Assembly (NCBI RefSeq): GCF_006539185.1 | Contig: NZ_BJMN01000013.1 | Location: 124,001-188,000 of the forward strand | Origin: Streptomyces gardneri | GTDB taxonomy: Bacteria; Actinomycetota; Actinomycetes; Streptomycetales; Streptomycetaceae | Reading direction: 5' to 3' | Length of the DNA stretch: 64,000 nucleotides | Shown here: piece by piece, positions 35,877-44,474 of the stretch | How the letters are laid out: the number at the start of each line of letters is the position of its first letter | Position numbering within the stretch: the stretch's first letter is position 1 | Translations under genes and position numbers: made by a program | Notes under the pieces: generated by a model | Seen by the model: the letters and a program-made list of their open reading frames with translations, nothing else | What the model was told of the DNA's origin: nothing | Databases searched by the model: none

Positions 35877-36992
35877 ATGCCGTTGACCCCCGAGGACGTG
35901 CGGAACAAGCAGTTCACGACCGTCCGCCTTCGAGAAGGCTATGACGAGGACGAGGTCGATGCCTTCCTCGACGAGGTCGAGGCCGAGCTGACCCGCCTGC
36001 TCCGGGAGAACGAGGACCTGCGCGCCAAGCTGGCCGCCGCGACGCGTGCCGCCGCGCAGAACCAGCAGCAGCAGGGCATGCGTAAGCCCCCGGAGCCGCA
36101 GGATCGTCCCGTCGGTCCCGGCGCGCCCGTGCCCGCGGCCATATCCGGACCGCCGGTCCAGCAGCAGCCGCCGCAGATGGGCCCGCCGCAGCTGCCCTCC
36201 GGTGCCCCCGCGCTTCCCCCCGGCCCGATGCAGGGCGGCCCCATGCAGGGCGGCCCCATGGGCCCCGGCCCGATGCAGGGTGGCCCCATGCAGGGCGGCC
36301 CCATGGGTCCCGGCCCGATGCAGGGCGGCCCCATGGGTCACCCGCAGCAGCAGATGCAGCAGCAGCAGATGCAGCAGCAGCCTCCGCAGGCCCCGGGTGG
36401 CGACAGTGCCGCGCGTGTCCTCTCGCTGGCCCAGCAGACCGCCGACCAGGCGATCGCCGAGGCCCGCTCCGAGGCCAACAAGATCGTCGGCGAGGCGCGC
36501 TCGCGCGCCGAGGGCCTGGAGCGGGACGCCCGCGCCAAGGCCGACGCCCTTGAGCGGGACGCCCAGGAGAAGCACCGCGTCGCGATGGGCTCCCTGGAGT
36601 CCGCCCGCGCCACGCTGGAGCGCAAGGTCGAGGACCTGCGCGGCTTCGAGCGCGAGTACCGCACGCGCCTGAAGTCGTACCTGGAGTCGCAGCTGCGTCA
36701 GCTGGAGACCCAGGCCGACGACTCGCTGGCTCCGCCGCGGACCCCGGCGACGGCCTCGCTGCCGCCGGCGCCCTCGATGGCCTCGGCCGGCGCGAGCGCC
36801 CCGTCCTACGGTGGCAACGGCGGCATGGGCGGCGCGCCGTCCATGGGCGGTGCGCCCTCCTACGGCGGCCAGCAGCAGATGTCCCCGGCGATGACGCAGC
36901 CGATGGCTCCGGTCAGGCCGCAGGCTCCCCAGCCGATGCAGCAGGCGCCGGCGCCGATGCGGGGCTTCCTGATCGACGAGGACGACAACTGA
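35877..36992 (+). CDS. divIVA: polar growth organiser DivIVA
   Basis: A 371-residue coiled-coil cytoskeletal protein that marks hyphal tips and directs apical growth and branching. The N-terminal membrane-targeting domain MPLTPEDVRNKQFTTVRLREGYDEDEVDAFLDEVEAELTRLL is highly conserved. A Gln/Pro/Gly/Met-rich linker (about 60-175) contains a 15-residue tandem repeat. A long coiled coil (about 180-285) and a Gly/Met/Pro-rich C-terminus ending GFLIDEDDN follow. Streptomyces DivIVA is essential and phosphorylated by AfsK. ATG with GAAGAAGAG upstream. Confidence 0.96.
   Translation: MPLTPEDVRNKQFTTVRLREGYDEDEVDAFLDEVEAELTRLLRENEDLRAKLAAATRAAAQNQQQQGMRKPPEPQDRPVGPGAPVPAAISGPPVQQQPPQMGPPQLPSGAPALPPGPMQGGPMQGGPMGPGPMQGGPMQGGPMGPGPMQGGPMGHPQQQMQQQQMQQQPPQAPGGDSAARVLSLAQQTADQAIAEARSEANKIVGEARSRAEGLERDARAKADALERDAQEKHRVAMGSLESARATLERKVEDLRGFEREYRTRLKSYLESQLRQLETQADDSLAPPRTPATASLPPAPSMASAGASAPSYGGNGGMGGAPSMGGAPSYGGQQQMSPAMTQPMAPVRPQAPQPMQQAPAPMRGFLIDEDDN
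36222..36337 (+). repeat. 45-bp coding tandem repeat in divIVA
   Basis: Copies at 36222-36266 and 36267-36311 plus a partial third (36312-36336) encode 15-residue units built from GPMQGGPM. Only a few substitutions separate them, so the array is recent and probably length-variable between strains. Confidence 0.85.
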
Positions 36993-37036
36993 CGGCGGGC
37001 GGTCGCGCGATGAGCGCGTAGCCGTCGGCAGGCTGC

Positions 37037-37074
37037 AAGGGCCGGGCCCCGGGTAACACCGGGCCCCGGCCCTT
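37037..37074 (+). terminator. divIVA terminator hairpin
   Basis: 16-nt arms starting AAGGGCCGGG and ending CCGGCCCTT pair with one mismatch around a 6-nt loop, 45 nt after the divIVA stop. Confidence 0.75.
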
Positions 37075-37082
37075 CGCCGTAC

Positions 37083-37168
37083 CCGGGGGCGGGCCGGTCC
37101 CGGGGGCGAGCCGGTCCCGGGGCGGCCGGCGGGGGCGGCCGGCGGGGGCGGCCGGCCCGGGGCGGCCG
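37083..37168. repeat. GGCGGCCGG-type tandem tract
   Basis: About six units of 12-17 bp (CGGGGGCGGGCCGGTCC, then CGGGGGCGGCCGG variants) follow each other. Extremely GC-rich and strongly self-complementary. Confidence 0.7.
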
Positions 37169-37244
37169 GTACGCGGTCGCACGGCTGCGGGTGGCCGGGT
37201 GGCGCCTGCGGCGGGCCTCCCCCCACCCCGCCCCTTCCCGAAAC

Positions 37245-37570
37245 CGGGGCTCCGCCCCGGACCCCGAACCCCCCCCGGGCTCCGCCCCAGCCCCCAGGCA
37301 GCGGCTGCCCCGCCCCGAACCTAGGCAAGGGCCCGGCTCCTGCCCCGGACCCCAGGCGACCACGCCGGCTCCGCCGCCGGACCACAGGCAGGCCCCGCCT
37401 CCGCCCCCGGCCTCCCGGGCGACAGCGGCGGCTCCGCCGCCGGACCGCAGGGAGGCCCGCCCCGGCCTCCCCGGCGACAGCAGCAGCCCCGCCCCAGACC
37501 CCGGGAACGGCCCGGCGCTCCGCCCCGAACCCCAGGCGACCGCGGCCGCTCCGCGCCCCAGGCGCCCCTG
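37245..37570. repeat. degenerate array of GCTCCGCCCCGGACCCCAGG-like units
   Basis: About ten diverged units of roughly 30-36 bp share a core of GCTCCGCC, C-rich GGACC, then CAGGCGAC. Cores start near 37249, 37281, 37337, 37367, 37395, 37430, 37463, 37487, 37518 and 37549. Similar CTCCGCCCCGGACC elements occur between Streptomyces genes, but a run of this length is notable. Confidence 0.6.
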
Positions 37571-37691
37571 AACGAGCCTGCTCGACCCCTCCGCCCCGGC
37601 ACCCACCCAGCCCCTCCCTGACGGCCGGCAGTCGTCGTCACCCCCACCCGCCCCCGGCAGGGTTTCGGGAAGGGGTGGGGTGGGGGAACGG

Positions 37692-37726
37692 AAAAGGCCC
37701 GGCTCCCAGGAGGGGCCGGGCCTTTT
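37692..37726. terminator. ileS terminator
   Basis: Arms AAAAGGCCCGGC (37692-37703) and GCCGGGCCTTTT (37715-37726) pair perfectly over 12 bp with an 11-nt loop, giving U-tracts on both strands. It begins 10 nt beyond the ileS stop on the minus strand. Confidence 0.92.
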
Positions 37727-37735
37727 CGGGGGTGG

Positions 37736-40700
37736 TTACGCCTTGCGGAGGCGGAACGTCAGGGCGAGGGAGTCGTCCGTGAACGGGGTGCCGTACGTGG
37801 CGTCCGCTTCGCCTTCGGCGTGGTCCGTCGCGAGGACCTCGTCCGCGATGAGCTCGGCGTGGGCCGCCAGGGCCTCCGTCGTCTCCGGGGAGGTGGACGT
37901 CCAGCGCAGGGCGATCCGGTCCGCCACGTCCAGGCCGCTGTTCTTACGGGCCTCCTGGATCAGGCGGATCGCGTCGCGGGCGAGGCCGGCGCGGCGCAGC
38001 TCCGGGGTGATCTCCAGGTCCAGGGCGACTGTCGCGCCGGCGTCCGAGGCCACCGACCAGCCCTCCCGCGGGGTCTCCGTGATGATGACCTCGTCGGGGG
38101 AGACGGTGATCTCCTCGCCGTTCACCGTGAGCGTCGCCTCGCCCGAGCGGAGCGCCAGCGACAGCGCCGCCGCGTCCGCCGCGGCGACCGCCTTCGCCAC
38201 GTCCTGGACGCCCTTGCCGAAGCGCTTGCCCAGGGCCCGGAAGTTGGCCTTCGCCGTCGTGTCGACGAGCGAGCCGCCGACCTCCGAGAGGGAGGCCAGG
38301 GAGGAGACGTTCAGCTCCTCCGTGATCTGGGCCTGGAGGTCCGTGGAGAGGGCCGCGAAGCCCGTCGCCGCCACCAGGGCCCGGGAGAGCGGCTGGCGGG
38401 TCTTCACGCCCGACTCGGCGCGCGTCGCCCGGCCCAGTTCCACCAGACGGCGGACCAGGAGCATCTGCTCGGAGAGCGTCTTGTCGATCAGTCCGGCGTC
38501 CGCCTCCGGCCAGGTGGCGAGGTGGACCGACTCCGGGGCCTCAGGGCTCACCGGCACCACGAGGTCCTGCCAGACCCGCTCCGTGATGAACGGGGTCAGC
38601 GGGGCCATCAGGCGCGTGATCGTCTCGATGACGTCGTGGAGGGTGCGCAGGGCCGCCTTGTCGCCCTGCCAGAAGCGGCGGCGGGAGCGGCGCACGTACC
38701 AGTTGGAGAGGTCGTCGACGAAGGCCGAGACGAGCTTGCCGGTGCGCTGGGTGTCGTACGTCTCCATCGCCTCGGTCGTCTCGGCGACCAGGGTGTTCAG
38801 CTCGGAGAGCAGCCAGCGGTCGAGGACCGAGCGGTCGGCCGGGGCCGGGTCCGCGGCGCTCGGCGCCCAGCCGGACGTACGGGCGTAAAGCGCCTGGAAG
38901 GCCACCGTGTTCCAGTACGTCAGGAGGGTCTTGCGGACGACCTCCTGGATCGTGCCGTGACCGACGCGACGGGCCGCCCACGGCGAGCCGCCGGCCGCCA
39001 TGAACCAGCGGACCGCGTCGGCGCCGTGCTGGTCCATCAGCGGGATCGGCTGGAGGATGTTGCCCAGGTGCTTGGACATCTTCCGGCCGTCCTCGGCGAG
39101 GATGTGGCCCAGGCAGACCACGTTCTCGTAGGACGACTTGTCGAAGACCAGGGTGCCGACGGCCATCAGCGTGTAGAACCAGCCGCGGGTCTGGTCGATG
39201 GCCTCGGAGATGAACTGCGCCGGGTACCGGGACTCGAAGAGTTCCTTGTTCTGGTACGGGTAGCCGTACTGCGCGAACGGCATCGAGCCCGAGTCGTACC
39301 AGGCGTCGATGACCTCCGGTACGCGGGTGGCCTCCAGCGAGCAGCCCTCCGTCGGGCAGCCGAAGGTGACCGCGTCGATGTACGGGCGGTGCGGGTCGAG
39401 CTCCGACTGGTCGGTGCCCGTCAGCTCGGTGAGCTCGGCGCGGGAGCCGACGCAGGTGAGGTGGTCGTCCTCGCAGCGCCAGATCGGCAGCGGGGTGCCC
39501 CAGTAGCGGTTCCGGGAGAGCGCCCAGTCGACGTTGTTGGTGAGCCAGTCGCCGAAGCGGCCGTGCTTGACCGAGTCCGGGAACCAGTTCGTCCGCTCGT
39601 TCTCCGCCAGCATGCGGTCCTTGACCGCGGTCGTGCGGATGTACCAGGACGGCTGCGCGTAGTAGAGCAGGGCCGTGTGGCAGCGCCAGCAGTGCGGGTA
39701 GCTGTGCTCGTACGGGATGTGGCGGAAGAGCAGGCCGCGCGCGTCCAGGTCGGCGGTGAGCGCCTCGTCGGCCTTCTTGAAGAAGACGCCGCCGACCAGC
39801 GGCACGTCCTCCTCGAAGGTGCCGTCGGGGCGGACCGGGTTCACGACCGGCAGGCCGTACGCCTTGCAGACCTTGAGGTCGTCCTCACCGAAGGCGGGGG
39901 ACTGGTGGACCAGACCCGTACCGTCCTCGGTCGTCACGTACTCGGCGTTCACCACGTAGTGGGCCGGGGCGTCGAAGGGGACCAGCTCGAAGGGGCGCTG
40001 GTAGGTCCAGCGCTCCATCTCGGCGCCCGTGAAGGACTCGCCGGTGGTCACCCAGCCCTCGCCGAGCGCCTTCTCAAGCAGCGGCTGCGCGACGACGACC
40101 CGCTCGTCGCCGTCGGTCGCGACCACGTAGGTGACCTCGGGGTGGGCGGCGACCGCCGTGTTGGACACCAGGGTCCAGGGGGTCGTCGTCCAGACGAGGA
40201 GCGCCGCCTTGCCGGCCAGCGGGCCGGAGGTCAGCGGGAAGCGGACGTAGACGGACGGGTCGACGACCGTCTCGTAGCCCTGCGCCAGCTCGTGGTCGGA
40301 GAGGCCGGTGCCGCAGCGCGGGCACCAGGGGGCGACCCGGTGGTCCTGGACCAGCAGGTCCTTGTCGAAGATCTGCTTCAGGGACCACCAGACCGACTCG
40401 ATGTACGAGGGGTCCATGGTCCGGTAGGCGTCGTCGAGGTCGACCCAGTAGCCCATGCGGGTCGTCAGCTCGGCGAAGGCGTCGGTGTGGCGGGTCACCG
40501 ACTCGCGGCACTTGTCGTTGAACTCGGCGATGCCGTACGCCTCGATGTCCTTCTTGCCGGAGAAGCCGAGCTCCTTCTCGACGGCGAGCTCGACCGGCAG
40601 GCCGTGGCAGTCCCAGCCGGCCTTGCGGGCCACGTGGTAGCCGCGCATGGTCCGGAAGCGGGGGAAGACGTCCTTGAAGACGCGGGCCTCGATGTGGTGC

Positions 40701-40879
40701 GCGCCGGGCATGCCGTTCGCGGTGGGCGGGCCCTCGTAGAACACCCACTCGGGGCGTCCCTCGGACTGCTCAAGGGTCTTCGCGAAGACCTTGTTGTCGC
40801 GCCAGAAGTCGAGCACGTCGTGCTCCAGCGCGGGCAGGTCGACCTGGGCGGGCACCTGGCGGTACTGCGGCGGTGTCAT
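37736..40879 (-). CDS. ileS: isoleucyl-tRNA synthetase, long (type 2) form
   Basis: A 1047-residue class I synthetase charging tRNA-Ile, with Rossmann catalytic core, CP1 editing domain (about 190-400) and anticodon domain. The second signature is RKMSKHLGN (KMSKS equivalent). The first signature, normally HxGH, reads GAHH (residues 59-62, in NGMPGAHHIEARVFKD), with the first and third positions swapped. Such GxHH motifs have been reported in type 2 IleRS that are hyper-resistant to the antibiotic mupirocin (recalled literature). This looks like the only ileS in the window and carries the full housekeeping T-box leader, so it must be active. ATG preceded by GGAGGAA. Confidence 0.96.
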   Translation of the reverse strand: MTPPQYRQVPAQVDLPALEHDVLDFWRDNKVFAKTLEQSEGRPEWVFYEGPPTANGMPGAHHIEARVFKDVFPRFRTMRGYHVARKAGWDCHGLPVELAVEKELGFSGKKDIEAYGIAEFNDKCRESVTRHTDAFAELTTRMGYWVDLDDAYRTMDPSYIESVWWSLKQIFDKDLLVQDHRVAPWCPRCGTGLSDHELAQGYETVVDPSVYVRFPLTSGPLAGKAALLVWTTTPWTLVSNTAVAAHPEVTYVVATDGDERVVVAQPLLEKALGEGWVTTGESFTGAEMERWTYQRPFELVPFDAPAHYVVNAEYVTTEDGTGLVHQSPAFGEDDLKVCKAYGLPVVNPVRPDGTFEEDVPLVGGVFFKKADEALTADLDARGLLFRHIPYEHSYPHCWRCHTALLYYAQPSWYIRTTAVKDRMLAENERTNWFPDSVKHGRFGDWLTNNVDWALSRNRYWGTPLPIWRCEDDHLTCVGSRAELTELTGTDQSELDPHRPYIDAVTFGCPTEGCSLEATRVPEVIDAWYDSGSMPFAQYGYPYQNKELFESRYPAQFISEAIDQTRGWFYTLMAVGTLVFDKSSYENVVCLGHILAEDGRKMSKHLGNILQPIPLMDQHGADAVRWFMAAGGSPWAARRVGHGTIQEVVRKTLLTYWNTVAFQALYARTSGWAPSAADPAPADRSVLDRWLLSELNTLVAETTEAMETYDTQRTGKLVSAFVDDLSNWYVRRSRRRFWQGDKAALRTLHDVIETITRLMAPLTPFITERVWQDLVVPVSPEAPESVHLATWPEADAGLIDKTLSEQMLLVRRLVELGRATRAESGVKTRQPLSRALVAATGFAALSTDLQAQITEELNVSSLASLSEVGGSLVDTTAKANFRALGKRFGKGVQDVAKAVAAADAAALSLALRSGEATLTVNGEEITVSPDEVIITETPREGWSVASDAGATVALDLEITPELRRAGLARDAIRLIQEARKNSGLDVADRIALRWTSTSPETTEALAAHAELIADEVLATDHAEGEADATYGTPFTDDSLALTFRLRKA

Positions 40880-40884
40880 CGAGA

Positions 40885-41135
40885 TTCCTCCGGCGGACTG
40901 TCGTCATTCCGTCGGAGGGACGAGAGCGCTGCTCCCGCGGTACCACCCTCCTTGGCTCCGGGCAGGCACGCGCCCTGAGCCCCCTCATTGGGGTCGCGAC
41001 ACCGGGTCTAGTCACCGCGCTCTCGCACGGCTTTCTTCCGACGGCTCCGGGGTGATGCTTCACATCGGGCTGGCCCCCGGGCTCTCACCGTCCCCGGGTC
41101 GCTCATGGCTGCGTACGACGCTACTCGTCCCCATC
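40885..41135 (-). promoter_or_regulatory. ileS T-box riboswitch, translational type
   Basis: On the minus strand the leader contains an AGTA motif in Stem I, a specifier region GAAGCATCAC with the Ile codon AUC, and the T-box core AGGGTGGTACCGCGGGAGC (complement of about 40932-40949; the TGGT bulge reads tRNA-Ile NCCA). Downstream, TCCCTCC can pair with the ribosome site GGAGG before the ATG, the switch design described for actinobacterial ileS. There is no terminator stem with a U-tract. A -10-like TACACT (complement of 41155-41160) lies upstream. Confidence 0.92.
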
Positions 41136-41160
41136 CAAGCCTTTCGCTGTGCCCAGTGTA

Positions 41161-41447
41161 CGGGCCGCGACGGGGGGTGGCCGACCCGTTTTCCCGAGCC
41201 CCGCACGGCCACCCGAACCGCCACCCGAATGGCCATACGAAGCGGGGCGGAGTTCCGTTACGGCCATGTGGGGGAGGGGCGGGGCGGATTACCCGGCGGG
41301 GAGCTGGGCACAACGGAGGCAGGCCCGCCCCGTGGGGAGCGGGGGCGGGTGGGAACGGCGGCGTGCCCCGTTGCCGCGGGCCCTGGGCCGATTTATCGTC
41401 CCAGCACGATTCGCGAGCAAGATCACAAAATGTGAAGGGGCCGCGAC
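41161..41447. other. divergent intergenic region upstream of ileS and the DksA-like gene
   Basis: After the ileS promoter region this holds GC-rich sequence and a candidate plus-strand -10 TATCGT (41393-41398) for the DksA/TraR-like gene, which has an AAGGGG ribosome site. Nothing else was recognised. Confidence 0.4.
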
Positions 41448-42209
41448 ATGGTGGCGAAGAAGACCGCCGCGAAGAAGTCCGCGACCGCCGTCGCCACCGG
41501 TGCGACGGCCGTGGACGGCAAGGACGTGGCCGGGAAGAAGTCGACCGCCGGGAAGGCGGTCGGCAAGAAGGCCGCGGCGAAGAAGACGGGTACGGCGGCC
41601 CCTGCCCGTAAGGCGGCGGCCGTGGCCGAGGAGGCCGCCGAGGAGACCCCCGCCGCGCACGCCCCGGCCAAGAAGGCCCCGGCGAGGAAGACGGCCGCCA
41701 GGAAGGCGACCGCCGCGAAGAAGCAGACAGGAGCCAGGACGGTGGCAGCGAAGAAGACCGCGGGTGGCGTGACGACCGCAGAGGACGAGGCCGCGGTGCC
41801 CTCGGCCCGTACCGGTGAGCTCGCCGTGCGTCCCGGCGAGGACCCCTGGACGCCCGAGGAGGTCGAGGAGGCCCGCAGCTCGCTCCAGGCGGAGGTCCTG
41901 CGGCTGCGCAGCGAGCTCGTCCACTCGCGGGAGGAGCTCACCGGCCTCATGCGGGACTCGGGCGACGGCGCGGGCGACGACCAGGCCGACACCGGCACCA
42001 AGAACATCACCCGCGAGCACGAGCTCGCGCTCGCCGCCAACGCCCGGGAGATGCTGGAGCAGACCGAGCACGCCCTGGAGCGGCTCGACGCGGGCACGTA
42101 CGGCCTCTGCGAGGTGTGCGGGAAGCCGATCGGCAAGGCGCGGATGCAGGCCTTCCCCCGGGCCACCCTCTGCGTCGAGGACAAGCAGCGTCAGGAGCGG
42201 CGCGGCTGA
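41448..42209 (+). CDS. TraR/DksA-type zinc-finger protein with Lys/Ala-rich N-terminus
   Basis: A 253-residue protein in two parts. The first about 115 residues are a Lys/Ala-rich, histone H1-like tract ([30 protein letters not shown]) that may bind nucleic acid. The rest has a coiled coil ([35 protein letters not shown]) and a DksA/TraR zinc finger: [29 protein letters not shown]. The finger has CxxC then CxxD: the fourth ligand position is Asp rather than Cys. DksA proteins bind the RNA polymerase secondary channel with ppGpp; this role is not shown for this lineage. Confidence 0.85.
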   Translation: MVAKKTAAKKSATAVATGATAVDGKDVAGKKSTAGKAVGKKAAAKKTGTAAPARKAAAVAEEAAEETPAAHAPAKKAPARKTAARKATAAKKQTGARTVAAKKTAGGVTTAEDEAAVPSARTGELAVRPGEDPWTPEEVEEARSSLQAEVLRLRSELVHSREELTGLMRDSGDGAGDDQADTGTKNITREHELALAANAREMLEQTEHALERLDAGTYGLCEVCGKPIGKARMQAFPRATLCVEDKQRQERRG

Positions 42210-42289
42210 CGATCTCGGCTGCCGGTCTCGTACGCCTGTGCCGTACCCTCGGGGCACGGTCAGGCATCGAGGTCGAGGGACTCACTCAC

Positions 42290-42877
42290 GTGGCAGAGGC
42301 GGAGCGCATCATCGGTACGCCGGATTCAGCAGGGGCCGACGAGTCGGCCGCCTCCGACGACGGCACGGCCGCTCCCGAGGAGCAGCCCAAGGGCAGGCGC
42401 AGGATCGTCGCGCTGCTGGTGGTGGCCGTGCTGGCCTACCTGCTCGACCTGGGCAGCAAGATGCTGGTGGTCGCCAAGCTGGAGGGCCGCGAGGCCATTC
42501 CGCTCATCGGCGACCTGCTGCGCCTCGACGCCATCCGGAACCCGGGCGCCGCCTTCGGCATGGGCGAGGCCTTCACGATCGTCTTCACCTGCATCGCCGC
42601 CGTCGTGATCATCGTGATCTTCCGGCTGGCGCGGAAGCTCTACAGCCTGCCCTGGGCCATCGCCCTCGGTCTGCTGCTCGGCGGCGCGCTCGGCAACCTC
42701 ACGGACCGGATCTTCCGCTCGCCGGGCGTCTTCGAGGGCGCGGTCGTGGACTTCATCGCCCCCGCGCACTTCGCCGTCTTCAACCTCGCCGACTCGGCGA
42801 TCGTCTGCGGCGGCATCCTCATCGTGTTCCTGTCCTTCCGCGGCGTGGACCCGGACGGGACCGTCCACAAGGACTGA
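42290..42877 (+). CDS. lspA: prolipoprotein signal peptidase LspA (signal peptidase II)
   Basis: A 195-residue membrane aspartyl protease that cleaves lipoprotein signal peptides after lipidation. Four spans are visible ([65 protein letters not shown]). Conserved blocks include [22 protein letters not shown] and [11 protein letters not shown], with the catalytic Asp pair. About 45 extra N-terminal residues are acidic and cytoplasmic. GTG start at 42290. Followed 84 nt later by the rluD-type gene. Confidence 0.95.
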   Translation: MAEAERIIGTPDSAGADESAASDDGTAAPEEQPKGRRRIVALLVVAVLAYLLDLGSKMLVVAKLEGREAIPLIGDLLRLDAIRNPGAAFGMGEAFTIVFTCIAAVVIIVIFRLARKLYSLPWAIALGLLLGGALGNLTDRIFRSPGVFEGAVVDFIAPAHFAVFNLADSAIVCGGILIVFLSFRGVDPDGTVHKD

Positions 42878-42961
42878 GCGGGACCGGGCGCGGGCCGGGC
42901 AGGGGCCGGGCGCGGGGCCCGGCCAGTACGGAGTACCTCCCGCGCAAGGCATACTCGACGG

Positions 42962-43903
42962 GTGAGTACGAGTCCCGAGATCCGCACGCTGCCCGTTCCC
43001 GATGGCCTGGAGGGCGAGCGAGTCGACGCCGCCATCGCCCGGATGTTCGGGTTCTCCCGCACGAAGGCGGCCGAACTGGCCGCCGCAGGCAAGGTCCAGG
43101 TCGACGGCTCCGTCGTCGGCAAGTCCGAGCGGGTCAGCGGCGGCGCGTGGCTCGAGGTCGAGATGCCGGGGGCGCCCGCGCCCGTGCAGATCGTCGCCGA
43201 GCCCGTCGAGGGCATGGAGATCATCCACGACGACGACGACATCGTCGTGATCATGAAGCCGGTCGGCGTCGCCGCGCACCCCAGCCCCGGCTGGACCGGC
43301 ACCACGGTCATCGGCGGCCTCGCCGCCGCCGGGTACCGCATCTCCACCTCCGGCGCCGCCGAGCGCCAGGGCATCGTGCACCGCCTCGACGTCGGCACCT
43401 CCGGCCTGATGGTGGTCGCCAAGTCCGAGTACGCGTACACCTCGCTCAAGCGCCAGTTCAAGGAGCGCGTGGTGGACAAGCGCTACAACGCGCTGGTGCA
43501 GGGCCACCCCGACCCGATGAGCGGCACCATCGACGCGCCGATCGGCCGGCACCCGAACCACGACTACAAGTGGGCGATCACCGCCGAGGGCAAGCCCTCC
43601 GTGACGCACTACGACCTCATCGAGGCGTACCGCTCGGCCTCGCTGCTCGACATCAAGCTGGAGACGGGCCGCACCCACCAGATCCGGGTGCACATGTCCG
43701 CCCACCGCCACCCCTGCGTCGGTGACCTCACCTACGGCGCCGACCCGACGCTCGCCAAGCGCCTCGGCCTGACGCGGCAGTGGCTGCACGCCGTCCGCCT
43801 CGGCTTCGAGCACCCCGGCGACGGCTCGTGGGTCGAGTTCGCCAGCACCTACCCCGAGGACCTCCAGAAGGCCCTGGACCGGATCGCGGCGGAGAGCCAG
43901 TGA
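42962..43903 (+). CDS. RluA/RluD-family 23S rRNA pseudouridine synthase
   Basis: A 313-residue protein with an N-terminal S4 RNA-binding domain ([31 protein letters not shown]) and a RluA-type catalytic domain. The catalytic Asp is in [31 protein letters not shown]; the [11 protein letters not shown] motif and the GDLTYG segment follow. The lspA-rluD pairing is widely conserved. Exact target uridines are not deducible. A CATACT hexamer (42950-42955) ends 6 nt before the GTG, suggesting a leaderless message. Confidence 0.92.
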   Translation: MSTSPEIRTLPVPDGLEGERVDAAIARMFGFSRTKAAELAAAGKVQVDGSVVGKSERVSGGAWLEVEMPGAPAPVQIVAEPVEGMEIIHDDDDIVVIMKPVGVAAHPSPGWTGTTVIGGLAAAGYRISTSGAAERQGIVHRLDVGTSGLMVVAKSEYAYTSLKRQFKERVVDKRYNALVQGHPDPMSGTIDAPIGRHPNHDYKWAITAEGKPSVTHYDLIEAYRSASLLDIKLETGRTHQIRVHMSAHRHPCVGDLTYGADPTLAKRLGLTRQWLHAVRLGFEHPGDGSWVEFASTYPEDLQKALDRIAAESQ

Positions 43904-44367
43904 CCGCCGCCTACCGCGTCCGTGAGGCGCTCGGCCCCGAGGACCGGGAGGCCTGCTTCGCGGTCCGCCGCGAGGTCTTCGTGGTGGAGCAGGGCGTTCC
44001 GCAGGAGCTGGAGTACGACACGTACGACGCGACCGCCGTGCATGTGCTCGCGGTGCGCGAGGACGGGCTGCCGCTGGGCACCGGCCGGCTTCTCCTCGGG
44101 GCGGACGCGGTCGGCAAGACCGGCGCCGACACCTCGGTGGGCTCGCTCGGCAGGCTCGCGGTCTCCGAGGCCGCGCGCGGCCTCGGCGTCGGCGCGGCCC
44201 TTGTGCGGGGCATCGAGGACGCGGCGCGGGAGCGCGGTCTGACCGCCGTCGACCTGCATGCGCAGACCCACGCCCTCGGCTTCTACGAGCGGCTCGGCTA
44301 CGAGGCGTACGGCCCCGAGTTCCCGGACGCGGACATGCCGCACCGGGCCATGCGAAGGGCTCTGTAG
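43900..44367 (+). CDS. GNAT-family N-acetyltransferase
   Basis: A 155-residue GNAT acetyltransferase. The beta-strand entry [22 protein letters not shown] and the acetyl-CoA pyrophosphate loop ([31 protein letters not shown] as Q/RxxGxG) resemble ElaA and YjcF-type small acetyltransferases; [18 protein letters not shown] closes the fold. Substrate unknown. GTG start overlaps the pseudouridine synthase stop by 4 nt. Confidence 0.9.
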   Translation: MTAAYRVREALGPEDREACFAVRREVFVVEQGVPQELEYDTYDATAVHVLAVREDGLPLGTGRLLLGADAVGKTGADTSVGSLGRLAVSEAARGLGVGAALVRGIEDAARERGLTAVDLHAQTHALGFYERLGYEAYGPEFPDADMPHRAMRRAL

Positions 44368-44474
44368 GCCGGAGGCGCAGCCGGGGGGCGGGCCGGGCGC
44401 CGTGTCCGCCTTCCGGGCTGCGTCGGGACGGCCACGGGGGCAGTTGCTGTGAAAACGGACATACGTGGCAGGGT

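Larger units (their letters stand above)
36993..37735. other. 743-nt gene-free GC-rich spacer
   Basis: Between convergent divIVA and ileS. It contains a hairpin after divIVA, a GGCGGCCGG tandem tract, a degenerate about 30-bp repeat array and the ileS terminator, all listed separately. Open frames here are artefacts of base composition. I see no gene. Confidence 0.75.

Noticed and set aside
19253-36992. horizontal transfer of the division cluster
   Set aside because: Gene order, codon bias and composition match actinobacterial core genome; no integrase, tRNA or repeats at its borders.
37245-37570. CRISPR array
   Set aside because: Units are degenerate, contiguous and lack unique spacers of constant length; no cas genes.
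37820-40978. 1052-residue plus-strand open frame
   Set aside because: Exact antisense of ileS and its leader, which have clear function and RNA motifs.
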